A stretch of DNA of 64,000 nt from NCBI RefSeq assembly GCF_014489115.1, contig NZ_JACTAH010000001.1:248001-312000 (forward strand), read 5' to 3'. The translations under genes were made by a program, and so were the position numbers. Numbering within the stretch: the stretch's first letter is position 1; each line of letters starts with the position of its first letter. Below are positions 1-10,615 of the stretch, in pieces. This stretch comes from Thauera sedimentorum (GTDB taxonomy: Bacteria; Pseudomonadota; Gammaproteobacteria; Burkholderiales; Rhodocyclaceae). Under the pieces are notes generated by a model. That model ran no database searches and had not been told where the DNA came from. It saw nothing but the letters and a program-made list of their open reading frames with translations.

Positions 1-1522
<1,522 letters not shown>

Positions 1523-1547
1523 CTTGCTTGTCTTCGGTCCTGTTGGT

Positions 1548-2018
1548 TCAACGGGGTACTGCGCTCAGACGTTCTCGCGCCGTGGCGATCGCCTGTTCCA
1601 GGTACTGGCCGTAAAAGTCGGCCAGCCGCATGCCGACGATCGGTTCAGCCAGCCGCTCGCCGCGCGGGCCGTACACCACCACCGTGGGGGTGAAGCGGAC
1701 CCGTTCGCGCTCGGCAAAACTGCGCTGCGTGCCGCGGCGCCCCTGGAAGTCCACCAGCGGTGCGTCCGAGTCGAGGTCGATCTGGCGGTACAGCGCCGCA
1801 TCGCGGCTGCCTGTCTCGCGTGACATCGGCACCAGGTAGGTGCGCGCCTCTTCGCACCAATGGCAGCCCGACTGGCTGTAGAGCACCACCATCGGCTTGT
1901 CGCTGCGTGCCATCTCCACCGCCTCCAGCTGCAGGTTGCGTGGCGCGGGCAGCTCCAGCGGCGCAGCGCGGAGGGCGAGCGGCATGCATGCTAGAATCGC
2001 GGCCAGCCACCGCGCCAT
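1548..2018 (-). CDS. Exported thioredoxin-fold protein with CHWC motif
   Basis: A 156-aa protein beginning [20 protein letters not shown], a clear Sec signal peptide, so the product is probably periplasmic. The mature part has [19 protein letters not shown], a thioredoxin-fold CxxC redox site, and later [19 protein letters not shown], which contains the cis-proline region typical of the fold. It resembles SoxW/TlpA-type thiol-disulphide proteins, but the exact partner is not visible. The start at 2018 was chosen because it is the ATG directly before the signal peptide; the open frame continues upstream to 2534 but that part is antisense to hemC. It is divergent from hemC with 66 bases between the starts, so the two share a promoter region. 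Function beyond thiol redox is inference. Confidence 0.8.
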   Translation of the reverse strand: MARWLAAILACMPLALRAAPLELPAPRNLQLEAVEMARSDKPMVVLYSQSGCHWCEEARTYLVPMSRETGSRDAALYRQIDLDSDAPLVDFQGRRGTQRSFAERERVRFTPTVVVYGPRGERLAEPIVGMRLADFYGQYLEQAIATARERLSAVPR

Positions 2019-2084
2019 GGGTGTCAACCCTGATGCTGCGCTGCGGCGAAAGACTGCTTCAGGCATGTATCCCGTTCTCCTTGC

Positions 2085-3047
2085 ATGAGTTTCCCGACCG
2101 TGACCCGTATCGAATCCGGTAGTGCCGCGCCCGAGCGCATCGTCATCGCCACCCGCGAAAGCCGCCTGGCCCTGTGGCAGGCCGAGCATGTCAAGGCACG
2201 GCTCGAGGCATTGTATCCCGCGTGCCGGGTGGAGTTGCTGGGCATGACCACGCGTGGCGACCAGATCCTCGACCGCCCGCTGGCCAAGGTCGGCGGCAAG
2301 GGGCTGTTCGTCAAGGAACTGGAAACCGCGCTGCTCGACGGGCGTGCCGACATCGCGGTGCATTCCATGAAGGACGTGCCGATGGAAATGGCCGAACCCT
2401 TCGCGTTGCCGTGCATCTCGGCGCGCGAGGTGCCGCTCGACGCCCTCGTCTCCAACCGCTACGCCAGCCTGGACGACATGCCGCCGGGGGCGGTGGTCGG
2501 CACCTCCTCGCTGCGCCGCGAGTCGCAGCTGCACATGAGCTATCCCTACCTGTCGGTGACCAGCCTGCGCGGCAACCTCGACACCCGCCTGCGCAAGCTC
2601 GACGAAGGCCAGTACGACGCGATCATCCTCGCCGCCGCCGGCCTCAAGCGCCTGGGCCTGGGCGAACGCATCCGCGCGGTGCTGCCGTCCGAGGTCTCGC
2701 TGCCGGCCGCCGGCCAGGGCGCGCTGGGCATCGAGTGCCTGGCCAGCCGTCCGGAAGTGGCGGCCTGGCTGGCGCCGCTCAACGACGCCGACACCTCGGC
2801 CTGCGTGCGTGCCGAGCGCGCCGTGGCCCGCGCGCTGGCTGGCAGCTGCGAGGTGCCGCTGGGGGCCTACGCCGAGATCCGCGGCGGGCGCCTGTGGCTG
2901 CGCGGCTTCGTCGCGCTGCCCGACGGCAGCCGCATGGTGCGCGCCGAACTCGAGGGCGACCCGGCCGAGGCCGAAACGCTCGGGCGTGCCCTGGCCGAGG
3001 ATCTGCGGGCCCAGGGCGCCGAAGCGATCCTCGCCGAACTCGGCTGA
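2085..3047 (+). CDS. hemC: Hydroxymethylbilane synthase (porphobilinogen deaminase)
   Basis: Polymerises four porphobilinogens into hydroxymethylbilane in tetrapyrrole synthesis. The 320-aa product has the N-terminal [17 protein letters not shown] and [13 protein letters not shown] segments and the cofactor-binding cysteine in [12 protein letters not shown] (Cys about 255), which carries the dipyrromethane cofactor. Length fits the family (about 310-320 aa). The ATG at 2085 is followed by a short variable N-terminus before the conserved domain at about residue 18. It is the first gene of hemC-hemD-hemX-hemY on the plus strand, with hemD starting 14 bases after the stop. Only ordinary family features are seen. 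Confidence 0.97.
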   Translation: MSFPTVTRIESGSAAPERIVIATRESRLALWQAEHVKARLEALYPACRVELLGMTTRGDQILDRPLAKVGGKGLFVKELETALLDGRADIAVHSMKDVPMEMAEPFALPCISAREVPLDALVSNRYASLDDMPPGAVVGTSSLRRESQLHMSYPYLSVTSLRGNLDTRLRKLDEGQYDAIILAAAGLKRLGLGERIRAVLPSEVSLPAAGQGALGIECLASRPEVAAWLAPLNDADTSACVRAERAVARALAGSCEVPLGAYAEIRGGRLWLRGFVALPDGSRMVRAELEGDPAEAETLGRALAEDLRAQGAEAILAELG

Positions 3048-3061
3048 GCGCGCCGCCGCTG

Positions 3062-3856
3062 ATGTCTGCGAGCGCAGCCCAGTCCCTGGCCGGCCGTCGC
3101 ATCGTCGTGACCCGGCCGGCCGAGCAGGCCGATGCGCTGTGCGAAGAGATCGCCCGGCGCGGCGGGACGCCGATACGTTTCCCGGTCATGGCCATCGAGC
3201 CGCTGGATGACCCCTCAGCTTTGCGTGAGCTGGCCGCGCGCCTGGACGGTTTCGACTACGCTTTTTTCGTCAGCCCCAACGCGGTGCGGCATGCGCTCAA
3301 GTTGCTGCTCGCCGAGCGCGGCTGGCCCGCGCGGGTGGCGGTGTCCACGGTCGGCAAGGGCAGCGAGCGCGCCCTGGCCGAACATGGTTTCGACAAGGTC
3401 ATCGCCCCCCAGGCCGGCTTCGACAGCGAGTCGGTCCTTGCCCTGCCGGCCTTTGCGCCGGAGGCGATACGCGGACGGCGCGTCGTGGTTTTCCGTGGCG
3501 ATGGCGGGCGCGAACTGTTCGGCGACACCCTGCGCGAGCGCGGGGCTGAAGTCGAGTACGTCACCTGTTACCGCCGCAGCCTGCCGCAGGCCGCGCCGCG
3601 TGTGCTGCTGGACCTCGCCGCGCGCGCCGAACTGGATGCCCTGAGCCTCACCAGCAGCGAGGGGGTGCGCAACCTGGTTGCCCTGCTGGGCGGCGATGTG
3701 CCTCCTGAGCTGGCCGGCGTGCCGGTGTTCGCACCTCATCCGCGCATCGTGGAGCAGGCCAGGCTGGCGGGCTTCACCCGCGTCATCGAGACCGCGCCGG
3801 GTGACGCCGGCCTGCTCGACGCGCTGGAGGCGCATTTCGACAACAGCCTCGGTTAA
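3062..3856 (+). CDS. hemD: Uroporphyrinogen-III synthase
   Basis: Cyclises hydroxymethylbilane, inverting ring D, to uroporphyrinogen III. The 264-aa protein starts MSASAAQSLAGRRIVVTRPA and contains the family landmarks FFVSPNAVRHAL, VSTVGKGSERALAEHG and LDALSLTSSEGVRNL. The family is poorly conserved, so position between hemC and hemX is strong supporting evidence. The open frame extends far upstream through hemC in another reading frame; the ATG at 3062, 14 bases after the hemC stop, is the only start that gives a normal N-terminus. Confidence 0.93.
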   Translation: MSASAAQSLAGRRIVVTRPAEQADALCEEIARRGGTPIRFPVMAIEPLDDPSALRELAARLDGFDYAFFVSPNAVRHALKLLLAERGWPARVAVSTVGKGSERALAEHGFDKVIAPQAGFDSESVLALPAFAPEAIRGRRVVVFRGDGGRELFGDTLRERGAEVEYVTCYRRSLPQAAPRVLLDLAARAELDALSLTSSEGVRNLVALLGGDVPPELAGVPVFAPHPRIVEQARLAGFTRVIETAPGDAGLLDALEAHFDNSLG

Positions 3857-3865
3857 ACTGAACGC

Positions 3866-5092
3866 ATGAAAGAAGAAATCCCTGCGCTCACGCTCCCCCC
3901 TGCATCCGAGGATGCGGGTGGCAAGACCGCCGATCCGGCTCCCGCGTCCGCCGCTGCGTCCGAAACGGGTGGCGAGACCCCCAATCGTTCGGCGCCGCCG
4001 GTACGTAGCGGCTCTGCCGGAATTGCCCTGTTGCTCGCGGCGATCGCCGCGGCCGGCGCGGCCGTGGTCGGCTGGCAGGCCTGGCAGACCCGCGGACAGG
4101 TAGCCGACTTGCGCGACGAGCTGGCCCGCAGGCTCTCGGGCGCGGATGCGGTGGCGACCGAGGCGCGGGCCTTGACCCGCCAGCAGCAGGAAGCCATCGC
4201 CACGCTGCAGGGCAAGCTTGGCGCGCTGGAATCCAAGGTCGCGGCCACCGAGGGGCAGGCCTCGGCGCTCGAGGCGCTGTACCAGGAGTTTTCCCGGTCC
4301 CGCGAGGACCGTGTGATGGCCGAGGTCGAGCAAGCCGTCACCATTGCCGGGCAGCAACTGATGCTCGCAGGCAATGTCGAGGCTGCGCTGATCGCCCTGC
4401 AGGGTGCGGAGAGCCGCCTCGCGGCGCAGGATCGCGGGCAACTGGCACCGCTGCGTCGTGCGATCGTGCGTGACATCGAGCAATTGCGCACTATGCCGCA
4501 GGTCGATGTGCAGGGCATCGCGCTGCGTCTCGAGGTGATGCTCGAAGGTGTCGATGCCTTGCCCCTGGCCTATGCCGGCGAGCTTGAGACGCCGGCGCAG
4601 GCCGAGGAGGCACCGGCCGAGCCCGCGTCGCAGGGCTCGGCGGCGCTCGATTTTGCCGCGGGCCTGGCGCGCGATGTGTGGAACGAGCTCAAGACCCTGG
4701 TGCGGGTCGAGCGTCTGGACCAGGCCGAACCGGTGCTGCTGGCCCCTGCCCAGAGCACCTTCCTGCGTGAAAACGTCAAGATCCGCCTGCTCACCGCGCG
4801 GCTTGCGCTGCTGGCGCGCGACGGCCGCAACTTCGAAGCCGATCTCTCCCAGGCGCGTGGCTGGGTCGAGCGCTTCTTCGATGCGCGCGACGAGCGCGTG
4901 CAGACGATGCTGGCCGAACTGAAGAAGCTGGAAGCGACGCCGGTCGTGGTCGATCACGGGGTGACGCTGGACAGCGTCGCCGCATTGCGTCTCCTGCAGG
5001 CGAGACCCGGAAACGCTGCCGTCGACGGCACGCCTGCTGGCGACAAGCAAGCCGGGGCCGGCGCCGATGGCGCCGCTCCGGGCGAGCGCTGA
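3866..5092 (+). CDS. hemX: HemX, inner-membrane protein (uroporphyrinogen-III methyltransferase-like annotation)
   Basis: A 408-aa protein with a proline/alanine-rich cytoplasmic N-terminus (1-50), one membrane segment around residues 52-72 (GIALLLAAIAAAGAAVVGWQ), then a coiled-coil-prone stretch (LRDELARRLSG to residue about 150) and the HemX domain. HemX is often labelled a uroporphyrin-III C-methyltransferase, but the E. coli protein is not shown to methylate; it more likely acts as a membrane scaffold in haem synthesis. It lies 9 bases after hemD and 9 bases before hemY, consistent with one transcript. Enzymatic activity should not be assumed. Confidence 0.9.
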   Translation: MKEEIPALTLPPASEDAGGKTADPAPASAAASETGGETPNRSAPPVRSGSAGIALLLAAIAAAGAAVVGWQAWQTRGQVADLRDELARRLSGADAVATEARALTRQQQEAIATLQGKLGALESKVAATEGQASALEALYQEFSRSREDRVMAEVEQAVTIAGQQLMLAGNVEAALIALQGAESRLAAQDRGQLAPLRRAIVRDIEQLRTMPQVDVQGIALRLEVMLEGVDALPLAYAGELETPAQAEEAPAEPASQGSAALDFAAGLARDVWNELKTLVRVERLDQAEPVLLAPAQSTFLRENVKIRLLTARLALLARDGRNFEADLSQARGWVERFFDARDERVQTMLAELKKLEATPVVVDHGVTLDSVAALRLLQARPGNAAVDGTPAGDKQAGAGADGAAPGER

Positions 5093-5101
5093 GGTCGGCC
5101 C

Positions 5102-6313
5102 ATGCGTGCCCTGATCTGGCTCATCGGCATCTTCGCCCTTGCCGCGGCGCTGGCGACCGCAGCGAGCATCAATACCGGTTACGTGCTGCTCGTGGCGCCG
5201 CCCTATCGTGTGCAGCTGTCGCTCAACCTGGTGATCATCGGCCTGCTGGCGGCCTTCTTCCTCGCCTACCTGCTGGTCAGGGTGGTGCGGCGCACCCTCG
5301 CGCTGCCCGGTGCGGTCGGAGCCTTCCGCGAACGCCGGCGGCGCGAGAAGGCCGGGCGTGCGCTGCGCGACGCGCTGCGCACCCTGTTCGAGGGGCGTTA
5401 CGCACAGGCGGTCAAGTTTGCCGACAAGGCCTACAGCAATGGCGAGAGCCCCGCCATGGCCGCGCTGGTGGCGGCCCGTGCGGCGCACGCCATGCGCGAC
5501 GAGACCCGCTACAAGACCTGGCTGGGCCGGGTGGCCGAGCACGGTGACGAGGCCCGCGCCGCGCGCCTTATGAGCGAAGCCGAGCTGGCGGTCGAGGACC
5601 GCAACTTCGAACTCGCCGCCGAGCGCCTGGAAACCCTGCGTCTGCTCGGCAACCGGCAGATCGCCGCGCTGCGCCTGTCCCTGCGGGTGGCCTCGGCGCT
5701 GCGCCGCTGGGACGAGGTGCTCAAGCTTGCGCGTCAGCTCTACAAGCACAAGGCCTTGTCGGACGAGCAGGTGGCGCCGGTGATCCGCCGGGCGCATGTC
5801 GAGCGGATGCGGGAGCTGGTCGGCGACGGCAAGGCCCTGGCCGACTACTGGAAGGCGATTCCGTCGACTGAGATGAAGGATCGCCGGATGGTCGAGCGCG
5901 CCGTGCCGCTGCTGGTCGCCGGCGGGCAGGGGGCGCTGGCGCGCCGCAAGGTGGAGCAGTTGCTCGACGCCGAATGGGATACCGAACTGGCCCGGCTGTA
6001 TGCCCTGTGCGGCCAGGACGATGCGGTGGCCTGCCTGGCCAAGGCCGAGGGCTGGCTCAAGCAGCACCCCAAGGATGCCGGCCTGCTGCACGCGCTGGGT
6101 CGCCTGTGCCTGCAGGCGCAATTGTGGGGCAAGGCGCAGAGCTACCTGGAAGTGTCCCTGGGCCTCGATCCGGCGGTGGAGACGCATCTTGCGCTGGCCG
6201 GCCTGCTCGAGCAGCTCGGACGTGGCGAAGAAGCGCAGGACCACTACCGCGCGGCCGCCAAGGTGTCGGCGGAGCCGGCGGCGGCGCAGGGCGGTCTTCC
6301 GGTCGCCGTTTGA
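5102..6313 (+). CDS. hemY: HemY, TPR-containing inner-membrane protein of haem synthesis
   Basis: A 403-aa protein with two N-terminal membrane segments (LIWLIGIFALAAALATAA and LNLVIIGLLAAFFLAYLLV) followed by the HemY-N domain and TPR-like helical repeats toward the C-terminus, for example LLHALGRLCLQAQLWGKAQ and LALAGLLEQLGRGEEAQDHY. The proteobacterial HemY is unrelated to the protoporphyrinogen oxidase called HemY in Bacillus. It closes the hemCDXY run; a REP pair follows and then the convergent hemF. The TPR part suggests a protein-interaction role alongside HemX; this is family knowledge, not something the sequence proves. Confidence 0.92.
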   Translation: MRALIWLIGIFALAAALATAASINTGYVLLVAPPYRVQLSLNLVIIGLLAAFFLAYLLVRVVRRTLALPGAVGAFRERRRREKAGRALRDALRTLFEGRYAQAVKFADKAYSNGESPAMAALVAARAAHAMRDETRYKTWLGRVAEHGDEARAARLMSEAELAVEDRNFELAAERLETLRLLGNRQIAALRLSLRVASALRRWDEVLKLARQLYKHKALSDEQVAPVIRRAHVERMRELVGDGKALADYWKAIPSTEMKDRRMVERAVPLLVAGGQGALARRKVEQLLDAEWDTELARLYALCGQDDAVACLAKAEGWLKQHPKDAGLLHALGRLCLQAQLWGKAQSYLEVSLGLDPAVETHLALAGLLEQLGRGEEAQDHYRAAAKVSAEPAAAQGGLPVAV

Positions 6314-6347
6314 CGCAAGGGGCATGCGCGGCCTGCATGAAGGCCGC

Positions 6348-6409
6348 ATCGCGGGCAAGCCCGCTCCTATGCCCGCAGAGCCTGTTGTAGGAGCGGCCTT
6401 GGCCGCGAT
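6348..6409. repeat. REP-like palindrome pair, copy 1
   Basis: Two inverted copies of a 23-bp unit. The right copy (6387-6409) reads GTAGGAGCGGCCTTGGCC followed by GCGAT. The left copy (6348-6370) is its reverse complement with the central bases changed to GGGCTTGCCC, keeping the palindrome. It lies between the convergent ends of hemY and hemF. The form (a self-complementary core with a fixed GTAGGAG head, in head-to-head pairs) matches REP/BIME elements mobilised by RAYT transposases. Confidence 0.85.
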
Positions 6410-6421
6410 CCCACGGTTTCC

Positions 6422-7336
6422 CTACACCCAGTCCTGCGGTTTCAGATAACGCTCGTAGAGCGCCGCTTCGGCGCTGCCGGCTTCCGGATGCCAGTCGTAG
6501 CGCCATTTGACGATGGGCGGCAGCGACATCAGGATGGATTCGGTGCGTCCGCCCGACTGCAGGCCGAACAGCGTACCGCGGTCGAACACCAGGTTGAACT
6601 CCACGTAGCGTCCGCGGCGGTAGGCCTGGAAGTCGCGCTCGCGCTCGCCATAGGGCGTGTCGCGGCGGCGCTCGACGATGGGCAGATAGGCGTCGAGGAA
6701 GGCGTCTCCGACCGAGCGGGTGAGGCCGAACGCGGTGTCGAAGGAGGTCTGGCCGTCGGCGCCGAGGTCGTCGAAGAACAGCCCGCCGACGCCGCGCGGC
6801 TCGTTGCGGTGCTTGAGGAAGAAGTAGCGGTCGCACCAGTCCTTGAGCCGGCGGTACTCCGCCTCGCCGCCGAAGGGCAGTACCGCTGCCTTGCAGCTGG
6901 CGTGGAAGTGGCGCACGTCCTCGTCATTGCCGTAATAGGGCGTGAGGTCCATGCCGCCGCCGAACCACCACACCGGGTCCTTGCCCTCGGCCAGTGCGAC
7001 GAAGCAGCGCACGTTCATGTGCACCGTCGGGCAGTAGGGGTTGCGCGGGTGCAGTACCAGCGACACGCCCATGGCCTCGAAGCGTCGCCCGGCCAGTTCC
7101 GGGCGGTGCGCGGTGGCCGAGGCCGGCATGGCCTCGCCCATGACGTGCGAGAAATTGACTCCGCCGCGCTCGAAGAAGCCGCCCTCCTCGATGACACGGG
7201 TCAGGCCGCCGCCGCCCGCGGGGCGCTCCCAGGCGTCGGCACGGAAGGCCTGACCGTCGAAGGCCTCCAGGCGCTCGACGATGCGTGCCTGCAGGCCGGT
7301 GAAATAGTGCTTGATGGCGGCGAGGTCGGGGGTCAT
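6422..7336 (-). CDS. hemF: Oxygen-dependent coproporphyrinogen III oxidase
   Basis: Converts coproporphyrinogen III to protoporphyrinogen IX using O2. The 304-aa product has the signatures [58 protein letters not shown] and [12 protein letters not shown], all standard for HemF. The ATG at 7336 ([16 protein letters not shown]) gives the family's usual length; the open frame continues upstream into a REP element, which is not coding. Although a haem gene, it is on the strand opposite to hemCDXY and is separated from purD upstream by a REP pair, so it probably has its own promoter or relies on read-through from purD. Confidence 0.97.
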   Translation of the reverse strand: MTPDLAAIKHYFTGLQARIVERLEAFDGQAFRADAWERPAGGGGLTRVIEEGGFFERGGVNFSHVMGEAMPASATAHRPELAGRRFEAMGVSLVLHPRNPYCPTVHMNVRCFVALAEGKDPVWWFGGGMDLTPYYGNDEDVRHFHASCKAAVLPFGGEAEYRRLKDWCDRYFFLKHRNEPRGVGGLFFDDLGADGQTSFDTAFGLTRSVGDAFLDAYLPIVERRRDTPYGERERDFQAYRRGRYVEFNLVFDRGTLFGLQSGGRTESILMSLPPIVKWRYDWHPEAGSAEAALYERYLKPQDWV

Positions 7337-7356
7337 GGCAGGGTGGAGAGATTGTC

Positions 7357-7427
7357 GTAGGAGCGGGCTTGCCCGCGATTGCTGCCTCGTTCGAGGCCGG
7401 CGCAATCGCGGCCAAGGTCGCTCCTAC
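7357..7427. repeat. REP-like palindrome pair, copy 2
   Basis: Head-to-head units at 7357-7379 (core GGGCTTGCCC) and 7405-7427 (core GGCCAAGGTC in the inverted sense, with one mismatch in the palindrome). It lies between purD and hemF and reaches to within 8 bases of the purD stop at 7435. Confidence 0.85.
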
Positions 7428-7434
7428 ATGGAGA

Positions 7435-8709
7435 TCAGCCCTTGCGGGCCACGGCGCGGTGGCCGATGTCGCGGCGGTACTGGCGGCCGGCGAACTGGAT
7501 CTGGTCGGCGACCTCGTAGGCGGCCTTCTGCGCGCTGCGCACGTTGTCGCCCAGCGCGGTGACGCACAGCACGCGTCCGCCGGCGGTGACGACCTGGCCG
7601 TCCTGCTCGGTGGTGCCGGCGTGAAAGACGTGTACGTCTTCGCTGTCGGCCGGCAGGTGGGTGATCGCATCGCCCTTGCGCGGGCTGTCGGGATAGCCTT
7701 CGGCGGCCATCACCACGCCGAGCGCGACGCGGCGGTCCCATTCGGCCTCGATCTGGTCGAGCTTGCCGGCGATCGCCGCTTCCACCAGGTCGGCCAGGTC
7801 GGTCTTCAGGCGCATCATGATGGGCTGGGTTTCCGGGTCGCCCATGCGGCAGTTGAATTCGACCACGCGCGGCTTGCCGGCCTCGTCGATCATCAGGCCG
7901 GCATAGAGGAAGCCGGTGTAGGGGCTGCCGTCGGCGGCCATGCCGGCGAGCGTGGGCTGGATGACCTCGCGCATCACCCGCGCGTGCACTTCCGGGGTGA
8001 CCACCGGGGCGGGGGAGTAGGCGCCCATGCCGCCGGTGTTGGGGCCCTCGTCGCCGTCCTTGAGGCGCTTGTGGTCCTGGCTGGTGGCGAGCGCCAGCGC
8101 GTTCTTGCCGTCGGCCATGACGATGAAGCTGGCTTCCTCGCCCTGCATGAACTCCTCGATGACCACGCGCGCACCCGCATCGCCCATCTTGTTGTCGAGC
8201 AGCATCATGTCGATGGCCGCGTGCGCTTCGTCCAGCGTCATGGCGACGACCACGCCCTTGCCGGCAGCCAGGCCGTCGGCCTTGATGACGATGGGTGCGC
8301 CCTCGGCATCGACGTAGGCGTGCGCTTGCGCCGCATCCGCGAAGGTCTGGTACTTCGCCGTCGGGATGTTGTGGCGGATCATGAACTGCTTGGCGAAGTC
8401 CTTCGAACTTTCCAGGCGGGCGGCGGCCTGCAGCGGGCCGAATACCGGCAGCCCGGCAGCGCGGAAGGCATCGACCACGCCGGCGGCGAGCGGGGCTTCG
8501 GGGCCGACGACGGTGAAGGCGACCTTTTCGTTGCGCGCCAGATCGACCAGTTCCGGGATCGCCGTGACCGGCACGTTCTCCAGCAGCGGTTCGCGTGCGG
8601 TGCCGGCATTGCCGGGCGCGACCAGTACGCGGGTGATCTTGGGCGACTGGGCCAGCCGCCAGGCCAGCGCGTGTTCGCGTCCGCCCGAGCCGATGACGAG
8701 GACTTTCAT
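7435..8709 (-). CDS. purD: Phosphoribosylamine-glycine ligase (GAR synthetase)
   Basis: Second step of de novo purine synthesis: joins glycine to phosphoribosylamine with ATP. The 424-aa protein begins MKVLVIGSGGREHALAWRLA and carries the ATP-grasp segments VIKADGLAAGKGVVVAMTL and GPNTGGMGAYSPAPV, plus RVVEFNCRMGDPETQP near residue 290. Length is normal. It follows purH by 24 bases on the minus strand, so both are likely on one transcript with fis and dusB upstream. Confidence 0.97.
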   Translation of the reverse strand: MKVLVIGSGGREHALAWRLAQSPKITRVLVAPGNAGTAREPLLENVPVTAIPELVDLARNEKVAFTVVGPEAPLAAGVVDAFRAAGLPVFGPLQAAARLESSKDFAKQFMIRHNIPTAKYQTFADAAQAHAYVDAEGAPIVIKADGLAAGKGVVVAMTLDEAHAAIDMMLLDNKMGDAGARVVIEEFMQGEEASFIVMADGKNALALATSQDHKRLKDGDEGPNTGGMGAYSPAPVVTPEVHARVMREVIQPTLAGMAADGSPYTGFLYAGLMIDEAGKPRVVEFNCRMGDPETQPIMMRLKTDLADLVEAAIAGKLDQIEAEWDRRVALGVVMAAEGYPDSPRKGDAITHLPADSEDVHVFHAGTTEQDGQVVTAGGRVLCVTALGDNVRSAQKAAYEVADQIQFAGRQYRRDIGHRAVARKG

Positions 8710-8733
8710 ATAGGCGCTCCGATCAGTGGCGGC

Positions 8734-10317
8734 TTAGTGGCGGAAATGGCGGAAGCCGGTGAACACCATGGCGATGTCCTGCTCGTCGGCCGCGGCGATC
8801 ACCTCGGCGTCGCGCATCGAGCCGCCCGGCTGGATCACCGCGGTGGCGCCGGCCTGGGCCAGCACGTCAAGGCCGTCGCGGAAGGGGAAGAAGGCGTCCG
8901 AGGCGACCACGCAGCCGGCGATCTGCAGGCCGGCGTTCTCGGCCTTGATCTTGGCGATGCGGGCGGAATCGACGCGGCTCATCTGGCCGGCACCGACACC
9001 GACGGTCATGCCGTCCTTACAGTAGACGATGGCGTTGGACTTGACGTACTTGGCCACGCGCCAGGCGAACAGCATGTCACGCATCTCGGCCTCGGTGGGC
9101 GCACGCTTGGTCACCACCTTGAGGTCGGCGAGCGCGATGCGCGCTTCGTCGGCGCTTTGCACCAGCAGGCCACCGCCCACGCGCTTGTAGTCGAGCGCGC
9201 CGGCAGGCTGGCCGAGCGGGCAGGTGAGCACGCGCACGTTCTGCTTGGCGCGCAGCAGTTCCAGCGCGTCGGCCGTGTAGGCGGGGGCGATCAGCACTTC
9301 GAGGAACTGCGCGGAGACCGCTTCGGCGGCGGCGCGGTCGACCTCGCCGTTGAAGGCGATGATGCCGCCGAAGGCCGAGGTCGGGTCGGTGGAGAAGGCC
9401 TTCTTGTACGCTTCCAGCGGGCTGGCGCCGAGCGCCACGCCACAGGGGTTGGCGTGCTTGACGATCACACAGGCCGTGGTGTCGAAGGCCTTGACGCACT
9501 CCCAGGCGGCGTCCGCGTCGGCGATGTTGTTGTAGGACAGCTCCTTGCCCTGCAGCTGGGTGTAGCTGGCGATGCCGCCTTCCGGCGCGTTGGGTTCCTT
9601 GTAGAAGGCCGCGCTCTGGTGCGGATTTTCGCCGTAGCGCAGGTTCTGCACCTTGTCGAAGGCGAGCTGGAAGCGCTCCGGGTAGGCCTGCTTGGACACG
9701 TCGCCGGCTTCGTTGCTGACCAGCGCGGTGAGGTGGTTGGAGATCGCCGAGTCGTAGCGCGCGGTGTGGGTGAAGGCCTTCACCGCCAGCGCGAAGCGGG
9801 TCTTGTAGGAAAGCGTCTTGGCGTTGGCCTTGAGCTCGGCGACGATGCCGGCGTAGTCCTCGGGATCGGTGACGATGCCCACGCCACCGGCCTCGTTACC
9901 GTGGTTCTTGGCCGCGGCGCGCACCATGGTCGGGCCGCCGATGTCGATGTTCTCGATGGCGTCTTCCAGGGTGCAGTCCGGGCGGGCCACGGTGGCCTGG
10001 AAGGGGTAGAGGTTCACCACCACCAGGTCGATGCGGCTGATGTCGTGCGCGGCGATGGTGTCCATGTGCTCGGCGAGGTCGCGGCGCGCGAGGATGCCGC
10101 CATGGACCTTGGGATGCAGGGTCTTCACCCGGCCGTCGAGCATTTCGGGGAAGCCGGTGTGCTCGGAGACGTCGGTGACGGCGAGGCCGGCATCGCGCAG
10201 CAGTGCGGCGGTGCCGCCGGTCGACAGCAGCTTGACGCCGAGGGCGGACAGTTCGCGGGCGAAGTCGAGCACGCCGCGCTTGTCGGACACGCTGATCAGG
10301 GCTTGGGTGACGGTCAT
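8734..10317 (-). CDS. purH: Bifunctional AICAR formyltransferase / IMP cyclohydrolase
   Basis: Carries out the last two steps of IMP synthesis. The 527-aa protein has an N-terminal MGS-like cyclohydrolase domain ([20 protein letters not shown], then [19 protein letters not shown]) and a C-terminal formyltransferase domain with the [11 protein letters not shown] catalytic segment near residue 275. The end reads [12 protein letters not shown], the conserved C-terminus of the family. It lies 61 bases after fis and 24 bases before purD. Confidence 0.97.
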   Translation of the reverse strand: MTVTQALISVSDKRGVLDFARELSALGVKLLSTGGTAALLRDAGLAVTDVSEHTGFPEMLDGRVKTLHPKVHGGILARRDLAEHMDTIAAHDISRIDLVVVNLYPFQATVARPDCTLEDAIENIDIGGPTMVRAAAKNHGNEAGGVGIVTDPEDYAGIVAELKANAKTLSYKTRFALAVKAFTHTARYDSAISNHLTALVSNEAGDVSKQAYPERFQLAFDKVQNLRYGENPHQSAAFYKEPNAPEGGIASYTQLQGKELSYNNIADADAAWECVKAFDTTACVIVKHANPCGVALGASPLEAYKKAFSTDPTSAFGGIIAFNGEVDRAAAEAVSAQFLEVLIAPAYTADALELLRAKQNVRVLTCPLGQPAGALDYKRVGGGLLVQSADEARIALADLKVVTKRAPTEAEMRDMLFAWRVAKYVKSNAIVYCKDGMTVGVGAGQMSRVDSARIAKIKAENAGLQIAGCVVASDAFFPFRDGLDVLAQAGATAVIQPGGSMRDAEVIAAADEQDIAMVFTGFRHFRH

Positions 10318-10378
10318 GTGAAGCTCTGCAACAGGAAGTGGGAAAGACGGTACGCGGCGCGCGATGCGCCGCGGGCGA

Positions 10379-10615
10379 TCACAGCAGATCGTATTCGGTG
10401 AGCTTGCGGCGCAGGGTGTTGCGGTTGATGCCGAGCATGTCGGCCGCGGCGGTCTGGTTGCCGCCGGCCTGGCGCAGGACGAATTCGAGCATCGGGCGTT
10501 CGACGTTGCGGATCACCATCTCGTAGATGGCCGCCGGCCGTTCGCCGTCCAGGTCGCGGAAGTACTGGTCTAGGGTGCGCTGGATGGAATCGGCGATGTC
10601 GTTGCTACGGCTCAT
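10379..10615 (-). CDS. fis: Fis-family nucleoid DNA-binding protein
   Basis: A 78-aa protein whose C-terminal half, [20 protein letters not shown], is the Fis helix-turn-helix. Fis bends DNA and modulates growth-phase expression. The ATG at 10615 sits in an ATGA overlap with the dusB stop, so translation is coupled to dusB. The dusB-fis pair is the same arrangement as in enterobacteria. The betaproteobacterial form is shorter at the N-terminus than E. coli Fis (98 aa), which is usual for this group. Confidence 0.95.
   Translation of the reverse strand: MSRSNDIADSIQRTLDQYFRDLDGERPAAIYEMVIRNVERPMLEFVLRQAGGNQTAAADMLGINRNTLRRKLTEYDLL

Noticed and set aside
1992-1997. TAGAAT as a -10 box for hemC
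   Set aside because: No convincing -35 hexamer 16-18 bases upstream and it lies within the thioredoxin-like coding region.
3215-6358. 1,047-codon minus-strand frame opposite hemD, hemX and hemY
   Set aside because: Antisense shadow of high-GC genes whose plus-strand products are recognised end to end.
7369-10401. 1,010-codon plus-strand frame over purD and purH
   Set aside because: Antisense shadow; both minus-strand enzymes are unmistakable and the frame shows only low-complexity Gly/Val/His/Asp content.
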